Origin: CAZTAO01 sp964611645
GTDB lineage: Bacteria; Armatimonadota; UBA5829
NCBI GenBank assembly: GCA_964611645.1
Contig: CAZTAO010000036.1
Coordinates: 1 to 49,692, forward strand
Direction of reading: 5' to 3'
Length of the DNA: 49,692 nucleotides
In this document: piece after piece, positions 41,919-49,148 of the stretch
How the letters are laid out: every line of letters begins with the position of its first letter
How positions within the stretch are numbered: the first letter of the stretch is position 1
Program-made: the position numbers and the translations under genes
The notes under the pieces: model-generated
Databases searched by the model: none
Told to the model about the DNA's origin: nothing
What the model saw: the letters and a program-made list of their open reading frames with translations, nothing else

Positions 41919-42959
41919 CTAGAACAACACCTCTGTACCCGTCTCGGAGGACTTGTAGACGGCGTCTATTATCTGGGCGACCATCAGAGCCTGTTCTCCA
42001 GGGATAGGCGTGGGCTTGTTGTTCTTCACGGCATCTACCAGCGCGAAGATCTCGCCCTCATACATTGTGTCTGCCGGTGGAACGAAGACCGGGGTCACGT
42101 CCAGCAGGGTCTTGTTCTTCTCCGTGAACATCTTCGGCGGGATAAGCTCGCAGCCGCCCTCGGTGCCGTAGAGCCAGCCGTTGAAGACATCGTCCTTGAT
42201 ATTCGCCACAAAGCTCGCCTCGATAGTGAGCGAGGCGCCGTTTTCGAACTTCACAAGTCCCACCGCGAAGTCTTCGACGGTGTAGTTGGTGTAGTCCCAT
42301 TGCCCCATCAGGCCTATGATGTCGCCTCTGTGGCCGAACTTGGTGGTGGACATTCCACTCACCGAAACCGGGTTCGGGTGCCCCATGTACCACAGAGCGA
42401 GGTCGAGGATATGGACTCCGCAGTCGATCAGAGGGCCGCCGCCCTGTTTGTCCTTCTGGGTAAACACCCCCCACCCCGGAATCCCGCGGCGACGCAGGGC
42501 CTGGGTGCGGGCATAGTAGATATCGCCCATCTCACCTGAATCAATGAACCGCTTTATGACCTGGGCCTGCGGGTCGAACCGGCGGCAGTAGGCAACCATG
42601 AACTTCCGGTCATTCCTTCTGGCGGCGTCAACCATCTTCGCGCCCTGCTCCGCATTGAGGCCGATCGGCTTCTCGCACATCACGTGCTTCCCCGAGTTCA
42701 GAGCCTTGATGGTCGGCTCCATGTGAACGTAGTTCGGAGTGCATACATCCACGATATCTATCTCGCCCAGCGCAATGAGGTCGTCCATATTGGCAAACCT
42801 GCGCGATATGCCGTATTGATCCCCGACCTTACCCAGCTTTTCCTCGTCAATATCGCAAATCGCGTAGATCTCGGCGTCCGGGCACTTGGCCCACGCCGGC
42901 AGGTGCACGGCCTGAGCAATCCCGCCAGTCCCAATAATACCAACTTTCAGCTTCGACAT
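41919..42959 (-). CDS. Gfo/Idh/MocA-family oxidoreductase
   Basis: A 346-residue NAD(P)-dependent dehydrogenase. The Rossmann motif GIIGTGGIAQAVHLPAW is at the N-terminus, the conserved CEKPIG follows about residue 95, and DCGVHILDLALWYMG carries the catalytic His in the C-terminal domain. It should oxidise or reduce a sugar, inositol or sugar acid in the cytoplasm. GGAGG five bases before the ATG at 42959 fixes the start. The upstream 200 bases are shared with a divergent small gene and include a perfect 16-base palindrome. The substrate is not readable; the nearby second dehydrogenase and sugar-isomerase-like gene fit a carbohydrate oxidation route. Confidence 0.9.
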   Translation of the reverse strand: MSKLKVGIIGTGGIAQAVHLPAWAKCPDAEIYAICDIDEEKLGKVGDQYGISRRFANMDDLIALGEIDIVDVCTPNYVHMEPTIKALNSGKHVMCEKPIGLNAEQGAKMVDAARRNDRKFMVAYCRRFDPQAQVIKRFIDSGEMGDIYYARTQALRRRGIPGWGVFTQKDKQGGGPLIDCGVHILDLALWYMGHPNPVSVSGMSTTKFGHRGDIIGLMGQWDYTNYTVEDFAVGLVKFENGASLTIEASFVANIKDDVFNGWLYGTEGGCELIPPKMFTEKNKTLLDVTPVFVPPADTMYEGEIFALVDAVKNNKPTPIPGEQALMVAQIIDAVYKSSETGTEVLF

Positions 42960-43021
42960 TCCAACCTCCAACCCAAGTATCGACAATACTGCAAAACTGT
43001 AGATATGATACGACGCAAGCC

Positions 43022-43037
43022 CAACTTGCGCAAGTTG
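43022..43037. promoter_or_regulatory. Perfect 16-bp palindrome, candidate operator
   Basis: CAACTTGCGCAAGTTG reads the same on both strands. It sits between the divergent dehydrogenase and small-protein genes, about 20 bases before the -35 box of the latter. The CG-centred symmetry is typical of LacI- or GntR-type operators. No regulator gene is in the window. Confidence 0.5.
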
Positions 43038-43056
43038 ACGCTTCCTCGGCATCAGC

Positions 43057-43085
43057 TTGACAGCCGGGCCAATCTGACGTAGACT
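43057..43085 (+). promoter_or_regulatory. Predicted sigma70-type promoter of the 58-aa protein gene
   Basis: A consensus TTGACA (43057-43062) and TAGACT (43080-43085) are exactly 17 bases apart, about 77 bases before the GTG start at 43162. Confidence 0.6.
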
Positions 43086-43161
43086 GCAACAACCGTTGTG
43101 AATAGAAGCACACAACGCAGAGCTGCGCAGCTCACATTTACCGTGGAAATGGAGAACCCAG

Positions 43162-43338
43162 GTGGAAGCAAAGATCGAGAACAACGAATTGGTCATCCGT
43201 ATAGCCTTGGAGAAACCCAAACCGTCATCATCCGGCAAAACCCTCATCGTCGCCAGCACCGGCGGAAACTTTCAGACAGGGATCGAGATCGACGGCAAGC
43301 CGGTTTTCGTGGGAGTGAATGCATATATCAAGAAGTAG
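43162..43338 (+). CDS. Small conserved-looking protein of 58 residues, function unknown
   Basis: A 58-residue frame starting GTG with GGAG seven bases upstream and a strong predicted promoter. The product begins VEAKIENNELVIRIALEKP, then has SSSGKTLIVASTGGNFQTG and ends KPVFVGVNAYIKK. The mix of short beta-strands, SGKTL-V-AST-GN and V-G-NAYI resembles small hypothetical proteins I recall from phages and diverse bacteria, but I cannot confirm this. No signal peptide or membrane helix. Third positions are G/C-rich as in neighbouring genes. It stands alone between the two divergent or distant dehydrogenases. Confidence 0.65.
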   Translation: MEAKIENNELVIRIALEKPKPSSSGKTLIVASTGGNFQTGIEIDGKPVFVGVNAYIKK

Positions 43339-43558
43339 ACGGGCGGGGCATGTTCGCAGCCGGGAGGAGGAGTGAGCCACCCCAAGCCGTCTGGAAACCC
43401 CGAAACAGGCCCACAGGAACCTTGCCTCAATCCTCTCCTTGCAAGGCATGAGAGTCAGGAGTCTCTCGAATGATCGCGGCCTCCGCGGTTTGGACCTCGC
43501 CAACCTATCGTACACGAAGCGGCAGTCAAGAATTACGGCCTCTAGAGGTTAGAAGTTG

Positions 43559-43594
43559 GAATTCCCTCTCCCACCGCAGTGGGCGAGGGAATTC
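43559..43594. repeat. Long hairpin downstream of the second dehydrogenase gene
   Basis: GAATTCCCTC (43559-43568) pairs with GAGGGAATTC (43585-43594). The stem continues through one mismatch as CCCAC/GTGGG around the loop CGCA. It lies 22 bases past the minus-strand stop at 43617 and may end that transcript, though no T-run follows. Confidence 0.6.
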
Positions 43595-43616
43595 GCGTCA
43601 TCCGCGATTCAGACTA

Positions 43617-44840
43617 TCAGCCCAGATACCCGACCAGTTCCGCCCAACCTGCCATCTGTTCCATCTTGACCACACGGCCGGTGTCGGAGGACTCGGTGGC
43701 CGCGAGGCCCATAGCTACTGCTACCGAGGCCTCCGCCGGGGTGGTTACTCTGGATTGTTCGCCTCGGACGAACGCCGCGAAGTTATCCAGCAGAAGCTTA
43801 TCGCCTCCGCCGTGGCCGTCTGCTTCATCCCGCCCGCTTATGGGCTGCATCTCCGGAGGCCCGCCCGCGTGCCGCTTCCAATACTTAACCTCGGTAGCCG
43901 AGAGATAGCCGTCCAAGGCTCCGCACGTACCTGACACGCGCATGTTGCGCTCATCAAAAGAGGAAACCACGTTCACTGTGTAGGATCCGATGGTGCCGGA
44001 ATCGAAGTCGACCGTGGCGATGCCGTGGTCGAATGTGTCCTTGTCAGAGTTGAACAGGCATAGATCGTGGTACCAGCCGTGCTTCTCCCGCAGCTTCACC
44101 ACCTCCCGCATCCAGTCGTCCCACTTCTCGGCGCCTCTGAGGGCGGAGTCCGGGCAGTCTGCCTCGATCGCGCACTCGCTGCACCGCTTTCCGGCCTCCG
44201 GTTTGGGCTGATATTGCGAGAGCTTGGCAAAGGCGCTAACCTGCTTGGGGAGCGCACCCGCCATCCAGTAGAGCAGGTCGAAATCGTGGCTGGCTTTGGT
44301 AATCCACAGCCCACCACCGCAGCTTCTGAGACGATTCCACCTGCGGAAGTAAGTCTTGCCGCCCACGTAGAACTCGTCGGCCTCGATGGTCAGCACCTCG
44401 CCTATATCCCCATTTCGGATCGCAGAATGGAACTTCACATACACCGGCGCAAATCGAAGGTTGAAACCCACCAGGGTCTTCATCCCCGCAGCTTTGTCAG
44501 CTCGGACTATCCTCAGACAGTCCTCCAGGGTTATTGCGAGCGGTTTCTCAACGTATACGTGCTTTCCCCGCTCCAGCGCAGCCACTGTCGGCCCCACGTG
44601 CTCGCCGTCCGGAGAGGACACCAGCACGGCATCGCACTGGACGGCGTCCAACGCCTCTGCCGTATCTGCGAACACCTTCGCTCCACCGATTCCCAACTTA
44701 CTGGCCACAAGCTCAGCCAGTTCAGGAATACGGTCAACAAGCGCGACCACCTCGTAGTTCTCGTTCTTCGCCAATTCCTCGGCAAACCACATCCCGCGCC
44801 CGCCCCCCGGGCCAACTACCGCCGTTCGTATCTTGTCCAT
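43617..44840 (-). CDS. Gfo/Idh/MocA-family oxidoreductase with cysteine cluster
   Basis: A 407-residue dehydrogenase of the same superfamily as the protein at 41919. The dinucleotide motif is AVVGPGGGRGMWFAEEL, the lysine motif YVEKPLAI, and the catalytic region ITKASHDFDLLYWMAG. After it comes a Cys cluster, CSECAIEADC (C-x2-C-x5-C), that some members of this superfamily carry and that may bind a metal. AAGGAG lies 12 bases before the ATG at 44840. It probably oxidises a sugar or cyclitol. It forms a separate transcript from the other dehydrogenase, about 650 bases away. Confidence 0.88.
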   Translation of the reverse strand: MDKIRTAVVGPGGGRGMWFAEELAKNENYEVVALVDRIPELAELVASKLGIGGAKVFADTAEALDAVQCDAVLVSSPDGEHVGPTVAALERGKHVYVEKPLAITLEDCLRIVRADKAAGMKTLVGFNLRFAPVYVKFHSAIRNGDIGEVLTIEADEFYVGGKTYFRRWNRLRSCGGGLWITKASHDFDLLYWMAGALPKQVSAFAKLSQYQPKPEAGKRCSECAIEADCPDSALRGAEKWDDWMREVVKLREKHGWYHDLCLFNSDKDTFDHGIATVDFDSGTIGSYTVNVVSSFDERNMRVSGTCGALDGYLSATEVKYWKRHAGGPPEMQPISGRDEADGHGGGDKLLLDNFAAFVRGEQSRVTTPAEASVAVAMGLAATESSDTGRVVKMEQMAGWAELVGYLG

Positions 44841-45045
44841 CTGTTCACAAACTCCTTGTTAGCCGACAAACGCAGTATATCTTGCTTCGGGATATCCGCT
44901 GCGGTTCCTATCCCGAAACACTTCAGGCTATACTCTATCCCTGCCCCATTCGGCAAGCGGGGGCCGAAATCCTTCGCCCTGGCGCAAAAAGCGGTCGGAG
45001 CATCTGCCCCGACCGCCTGTGTACCATCTGATCCGAAGCGCCAGA

Positions 45046-45720
45046 CTACGGATTGTAGGCTTTGTCGAAAGATATCTTCTGTGAGGGCCACGTGGCCGCC
45101 GTAGGCATGTCGCTGCCTTCAACTTTATACCACTTCACGTGGCCATCTGCAAAGTTGAAGTTTGCGCCACCGCTGTGCCATGCCGGGATGTAATACAACG
45201 GGGCAAATACACCCAGAGGGCCATCAATACCCCACACACCACTCATATCACCCATTGCAACGATGGAGGACGGAGCCTGAAGCGCAACGAGTTTTGTAGG
45301 CAAGCTGTCCCAGCGGTCCCCACTCCAGTTGGCGTTATATCCCCAGAGAGTGTGCGCACCCTGGGCATTTATGAAGTAGTTGCAGAGCAGAGCCGACGCG
45401 TCATACGCTGTTCCGCTGTACATGAATACACCGGCACTGGGGCATTTGAGGACGCCCTTGCTCTTCAGATATGGCTCAAGCACATAGGCAAATCGGTAGG
45501 GGCCCGTGCTGAGGCTCCAGGCGATGGTCGGAAATGTCTCGTCATAGTCCTGGACATACTGCATCTGAGCGAGGCCGAGCTGCTTCAGGTTGCTGACGCA
45601 AGTCGCCTGCCGGGCCTTCTCCCGAGCTTTCGCGAAAACCGGGAACAGGATGGCTGCAAGTATAGCGATAATTGCTATAACGACCAGCAGTTCGATTAGT
45701 GTAAATCCTCTTCTTTTCAA
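45046..45720 (-). CDS. Type IV prepilin-like protein with DUF1559 / H-X9-DG C-terminal motif
   Basis: A 224-residue pseudopilin-like protein. The N-terminus LKRRGFTLIELLVVIAIIAILAAILFPVF is a class III signal with cleavage expected between Gly and Phe. After the helix comes KAREKARQATCVSNLKQLGLAQMQYVQDYDETFP. The C-terminus has HSGGANFNFADGHV, the His-x9-Asp-Gly motif of the DUF1559 family abundant in planctomycetes and armatimonads. A TTG at 45720 gives the normal five-residue leader. An ATG at 45768 would give a long leader and leave only about nine bases after the predicted transcription start. These proteins are presumed surface or secretion pseudopilins; exact role unknown. Confidence 0.85.
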   Translation of the reverse strand: MKRRGFTLIELLVVIAIIAILAAILFPVFAKAREKARQATCVSNLKQLGLAQMQYVQDYDETFPTIAWSLSTGPYRFAYVLEPYLKSKGVLKCPSAGVFMYSGTAYDASALLCNYFINAQGAHTLWGYNANWSGDRWDSLPTKLVALQAPSSIVAMGDMSGVWGIDGPLGVFAPLYYIPAWHSGGANFNFADGHVKWYKVEGSDMPTAATWPSQKISFDKAYNP

Positions 45721-45783
45721 CTCCGTAGTCCCCTTTCCTTGAATAGGTAGACGGTTCTTTGCATGCATCAATCTACCAAATGC

Positions 45784-45812
45784 ATTCTACGACACGAAAC
45801 AGGAGTTGTCAA
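45784..45812 (-). promoter_or_regulatory. Predicted promoter of the prepilin gene
   Basis: On the minus strand TTGACA (complement of 45807-45812) and TAGAAT (complement of 45784-45789) are 17 bases apart. The transcript would begin near 45777, leaving a leader of about 57 bases to the TTG at 45720; this favours that start. Confidence 0.6.
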
Positions 45813-45901
45813 TAGATATTTTCTAGCATTGTTTTCCAATGGTCGACCAAATCACCACCACCCAACGGTCTCTTCAAGTAAGAGTTCACTCTTGGTGAGT
45901 A

Positions 45902-46011
45902 CACGTCATGCTGACCCTGAAACAAGTTCAGGGGTTTCAGCCGCTGGCGCGTCTCAACGAGCATCTGGCGGTTATCGCGAACAGACCCTGAAACAAGTTC
46001 AGGGTGACGTG
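45902..46011. repeat. Paired CCCTGAAACAAGTTCAGGG palindromic repeats within outer inverted ends
   Basis: The near-palindromic 19-mer CCCTGAAACAAGTTCAGGG occurs at 45915-45933 and again, identical, at 45986-46004. The outer arms CACGTCA (45902-45908) and TGACGTG (46005-46011) are inverted. The element occupies most of the gap between the divergent prepilin and isomerase-like genes. Confidence 0.75.
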
Positions 46012-46044
46012 GCACTCGGCAACACTGAACAGTTACCTCTTCAA

Positions 46045-46073
46045 TTGACACCTGAGGCTGTTACGCATATCCT
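46045..46073 (+). promoter_or_regulatory. Predicted promoter of the isomerase-rimI-tsaD operon
   Basis: TTGACA (46045-46050) and TATCCT (46068-46073) are 17 bases apart, and GGAGG (46109-46113) precedes the ATG at 46120. The leader is short, about 40 bases. Confidence 0.55.
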
Positions 46074-46119
46074 TTATTGTGACAGTATATTCGGAAGCCA
46101 TTCCGTACGGAGGTTCTGT

Positions 46120-47043
46120 ATGCTCGATTCCATTCACGCCTACGCGTCCGTCGGCTTGATACACTTTATGGCCTACCCGCAGTGCATCAAAGGGGAAGGC
46201 CCTATTCTGGAGACGCTGGCGAGCGTCTGCCACGACGATTACTTCGACCTGGTCGAGGTTACCTGGATGAAGGACGCGGAAGTTCGCAAGGAAGCCCGCA
46301 GGATGATGGAAGCTTCGGGGATGAAGTGCGCGTTCGGGGCGCAGCCGGTGCTGCTGACCCAAAAGCTAAGCCTCAACGACCCGGACGAGAACGGGCGGCT
46401 GAAGGCGATATCGGAGATCAAGGCGGCTATCGACCAGGCGTATGAGCTTGGGGCTGTCGGCTTCGCGTTTCTCTCCGGCAAGGACCCCGGCCTCGAGACC
46501 AGGGCAGAGGCGATGGAGCGGCTGTTCGACTCCACCTGCGAGATCTGCGAGTATGCCGAGGAGCAGGGGGATATGCCTGTTCTGGTAGAGACGTTCGACC
46601 GTGTGGAATATGGCAAGAATTCCGTTCTCGGACCGACGAGCGAGGCGGCAAGGTTCGTGGAGAACGTGCGCTGCCTCTACCCCAACTTCGGGATGATGGT
46701 TGACCTCAGCCACATGCCGCTGCTCAATGAGTCCCCGATGAAAATGCTCACCGCCGCGCAGGACACCCTGATGCACGTGCACATTGGCAACTGCGTGATG
46801 CGCGACCCTACCCACCCCGCCTACGGCGACGAACACCCGAGGATGGGGATCGAGGGCGGAGAGGTTGGAGTGGTGGAGCTTGCGGAGTTCCTGGAGGCGC
46901 TGATGAAGACCGGCTACCTCGACGGCGAGACCCCCAGGCCGATGAGCTTCGAGGTGAAGCCAGTCGCGGCGTTTGGAGAGAAGTCAGAGGAAGTGATCGC
47001 GGCATCCAAGCGGGCCTTGAACCGCGCGTGGGCGATGATATGA
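46120..47043 (+). CDS. Xylose isomerase-like TIM barrel protein (sugar phosphate isomerase/epimerase family)
   Basis: A 307-residue AP-endonuclease-2-type barrel. Metal ligands can be proposed from the usual pattern: Glu in VLVETFD, Asp in MMVDLSHM, His in HVHIGN and Glu in MSFEVKP. The HPAYGDEHPRMGIEGGE stretch carries further conserved polar residues. Such proteins isomerise or epimerise sugars, or hydrolyse related substrates, in the cytoplasm. The ATG at 46120 has GGAGG six bases upstream; the frame is open further upstream but only through repeats. rimI follows 13 bases later, an unusual neighbour for a sugar enzyme, so the link may be transcriptional only. Confidence 0.82.
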   Translation: MLDSIHAYASVGLIHFMAYPQCIKGEGPILETLASVCHDDYFDLVEVTWMKDAEVRKEARRMMEASGMKCAFGAQPVLLTQKLSLNDPDENGRLKAISEIKAAIDQAYELGAVGFAFLSGKDPGLETRAEAMERLFDSTCEICEYAEEQGDMPVLVETFDRVEYGKNSVLGPTSEAARFVENVRCLYPNFGMMVDLSHMPLLNESPMKMLTAAQDTLMHVHIGNCVMRDPTHPAYGDEHPRMGIEGGEVGVVELAEFLEALMKTGYLDGETPRPMSFEVKPVAAFGEKSEEVIAASKRALNRAWAMI

Positions 47044-47056
47044 GGGTTGTGATCAG

Positions 47057-47590
47057 TTGACCGAACAAGTGGTTCCCCAGAGCCTGGTAATGCGAGAGAT
47101 GGTCCCCGGCGACATAAAGCAGGTGATGCGGGTTGAGCTCGCGTGTTTTTCGGACCCGTGGAGCGAGAATGCCCTGATGACCGAGGCTATGAACCCGTCA
47201 GCCTACTATGAAGTGTGCTGCTTGGGAGATGAGGTGATCGGGTTTGCCGGTATGTGGATCATAATGGATGAGTGCCACATCACCAACATCGGCGTGCTGC
47301 CCGAACACAGGCGCAAGGGCTACGGAGAGCGCCTGCTGATCGCTATCCTCAAAGAGGCGATTATGCGCGGAGCTAATCGAGCGACCCTGGAATGCCGCAG
47401 GTCCAACTTCCCCGCCCAGCAGCTCTATACCAAGTACGATTTCGGGACAGTCGCCCTGCGCCGGGGATATTACCGCGACAACAACGAGGACGCGGTGATA
47501 ATGTGGGTCAACGACATCCACGCGCCGGAATACAGGCAGAGGCTGATGAGATTTGCTGCTGAGCTGGACAGCGTGGGTGCGGGCGAATGA
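47057..47590 (+). CDS. rimI: Ribosomal protein S18-alanine N-acetyltransferase (RimI-like GNAT)
   Basis: A 177-residue GNAT acetyltransferase that acetylates the N-terminal alanine of ribosomal protein S18. It starts with the family's MVPGDIKQVMRVELACFSDPWSENAL. It has the acetyl-CoA loop EHRRKGYGERLL, then ECRRSNFPAQQLYTKYDF and the RRGYYRDNNEDAVIM end, all typical of RimI. The start is TTG with GAGGG ten bases upstream; an ATG at 47090 would cut the first strand. Overlap by four bases (ATGA) with tsaD, a classic pairing; tsaB, often the third partner, is not here. Confidence 0.92.
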   Translation: MTEQVVPQSLVMREMVPGDIKQVMRVELACFSDPWSENALMTEAMNPSAYYEVCCLGDEVIGFAGMWIIMDECHITNIGVLPEHRRKGYGERLLIAILKEAIMRGANRATLECRRSNFPAQQLYTKYDFGTVALRRGYYRDNNEDAVIMWVNDIHAPEYRQRLMRFAAELDSVGAGE

Positions 47591-48591
47591 AGATCCTTGG
47601 CATCGAGACAAGCTGCGATGAGACCAGCGCGGCGGTGGTGGAGGACGGGCGGGTTATACTGTCCAACGTAATCGCCAGCCAGTTAGACGCGCACCAGGCG
47701 TTCGGCGGGGTAGTGCCGGAGTTGGCTTCCCGCAAGCACGTTGAACTGATCCTGCCGACCGTGCAGGCGGCGCTGGACCAGGCCGGGGTTACTCTCGATG
47801 AGATCGACTGCATCGGGGCGGTGAACAGGCCGGGGCTGATCGGGGCGTTGATAGTTGGGTTCGCCGCCGCAAAGACCTTTGCATTGGCCGCCAAGCTGCC
47901 GCTGGTGGCAGTCCACCATCTGGAGGGCCACATCCACGCCAACTGGCTCACCGGCCGGGAGATTGCGTTCCCGCTGGTCTGCCTGGTGGTGAGCGGGGGG
48001 CATTCGGATATAGTTCTGATGCGCGACCACGGCGACTACGAGCTTCTCGCCAGAACCCGGGACGACGCAGCGGGCGAAGCCTTCGACAAATGCGCCAGAG
48101 CGATGGGCCTGGGCTATCCCGGCGGGCCGATCATCGACAAGCTCGCCAAGAGCGGCGATCCCAAAGCAGTAGCGTTCCCCCGCGCCAACCTCGGCGACTC
48201 CCTGGACTTCAGCTTCAGCGGCCTCAAGACAGCGGTCATCAGATACTCCCAGAAGCGGGATGAGTCTGTGACCATCGAAGACCTCGCGGCGAGCTTCCAG
48301 CAAGCAATTGTGGATGTGCTGGTCACGAACACATTCAAAGCAGCGGCAGACAACAACGTCAATCTGGTTATGATGGCAGGCGGGGTAGCAGCCAACAGCG
48401 CCCTGCAAGCAGCGATCTCCAAGCGAGGCAACGAGGCCGGCATAGAAGTCATCTACCCCAAACCAATCCTATGCACCGACAACGCCGCCATGGTAGCCGC
48501 CGCAGCCTACTTCGGGTATCTGCGAGGCGAATTCGCGGGACTGGATGCAGACTGCGTAGCCTCAGAACCCCTGGGGCCAAGACGGGGTTGA
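47587..48591 (+). CDS. tsaD: tRNA N6-adenosine threonylcarbamoyltransferase TsaD
   Basis: A 334-residue ASKHA-fold enzyme that transfers the threonylcarbamoyl group to A37 of ANN-decoding tRNAs, with TsaB and TsaE. It begins MKILGIETSCDETSAAVV. The metal-binding HHLEGHIHA and the motifs VSGGHSDIVLM, GEAFDKCARAMGLGYPGGP, FSFSGLKTA and MAGGVAANSAL are complete. The terminal LGPRRG is normal for the family. Coupled to rimI. Its last 38 codons are duplicated downstream (see 48792-48905) in a tandem copy that lacks the rest of the gene. Confidence 0.96.
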   Translation: MKILGIETSCDETSAAVVEDGRVILSNVIASQLDAHQAFGGVVPELASRKHVELILPTVQAALDQAGVTLDEIDCIGAVNRPGLIGALIVGFAAAKTFALAAKLPLVAVHHLEGHIHANWLTGREIAFPLVCLVVSGGHSDIVLMRDHGDYELLARTRDDAAGEAFDKCARAMGLGYPGGPIIDKLAKSGDPKAVAFPRANLGDSLDFSFSGLKTAVIRYSQKRDESVTIEDLAASFQQAIVDVLVTNTFKAAADNNVNLVMMAGGVAANSALQAAISKRGNEAGIEVIYPKPILCTDNAAMVAAAAYFGYLRGEFAGLDADCVASEPLGPRRG

Positions 48592-49067
48592 CGGTTGGGG
48601 GTTCGGTAACGGCCAATTGTCATTCCGAGGAACGAGGAATCTGCTTTTGTGGTGTATCGGGACTTGAGCGGAGCGGAAGTCCTGGTACCGTGTCCTTCTA
48701 TCGGGAGGTTTCTTTCGGGATATCCGGAGCGGTCGTGGGCTGATTGCTTCTATCGCAGGTTAGTGGTCGCTCCTCAAATCCCGAAAGACCGGACAACGCC
48801 GCCATGGTCGCCGCCGCAGCCTACTTCGGCTACCAGCGAGGAGAATCCGCCGGCTTGGACGCCGACTGCGTAGCCTCAGAAGCCCTGGGGCCGAGACGGG
48901 GTTGACGGTTGGGGGTTGGGTTTTCGGTGTATCGGGACTTGAGCGGAGCGGAAGTCCCGATACCATGTCTCGCTATTTGGGGGCTTTCTTTCGGGATTTC
49001 CCGAGCGGATGAGCGCTGATCCTTCTATTGGCAGGTCAGCGGTCGCTCCTCATATCCCAGAACACCG
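48478..49067. repeat. Tandem duplication of a ~300-bp unit spanning the tsaD 3' end
   Basis: Unit 1 is 48478-48791, unit 2 48792-49067; the offset of the tsaD stop codons is 314 bases. Both carry the last 38 codons of tsaD, GTTGACGGTTGGGGGTT, a hairpin-forming stretch GTATCGGGACTT with GAGCGGAGCGG in the loop, and a GGTCGCTCCTCA block near the end. In unit 2 the hairpin arms (48929-48940 and 48952-48963) pair perfectly. In unit 1 two changes leave G-U pairs. Unit 1 is about 40 bases longer because it contains a half-copy of the GTCATTCCGA/GGAATCTGCTTTT repeat. Confidence 0.8.
48792..48905 (+). pseudogene. Detached tsaD 3'-end fragment
   Basis: Thirty-eight codons, in frame with a stop, encode DNAAMVAAAAYFGYQRGESA and so on to ALGPRRG, aligned with the real TsaD C-terminus without gaps. 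It has no start codon or ribosome site and no upstream part of the gene, so it is not expressed as a protein. Thirteen codons differ from the genuine tsaD end, ten of them silently. Confidence 0.75.
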
Positions 49068-49077
49068 GTGAGAACTA

Positions 49078-49106
49078 TTGCTTCTGTAATGTGAGCGTGC
49101 TATCCT
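49078..49106 (+). promoter_or_regulatory. Predicted promoter of the DUF4062 gene
   Basis: TTGCTT (49078-49083) and TATCCT (49101-49106) are 17 bases apart, 42 bases before the ATG at 49149 and just outside the tandem duplication. Confidence 0.5.
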
Positions 49107-49148
49107 ATAGGCGAGGCAGCAAGCCGACTGGAAGAACGGGAGATGTGG

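Noticed and set aside
45768..45771. Earlier start of the prepilin gene
   Set aside because: The predicted promoter leaves only about nine bases before it and it would give an overlong leader; TTG at 45720 gives the usual five-residue leader.
48792..48905. Second functional tsaD or a separate small gene
   Set aside because: Only the last 38 codons are present, with no start codon or ribosome site.
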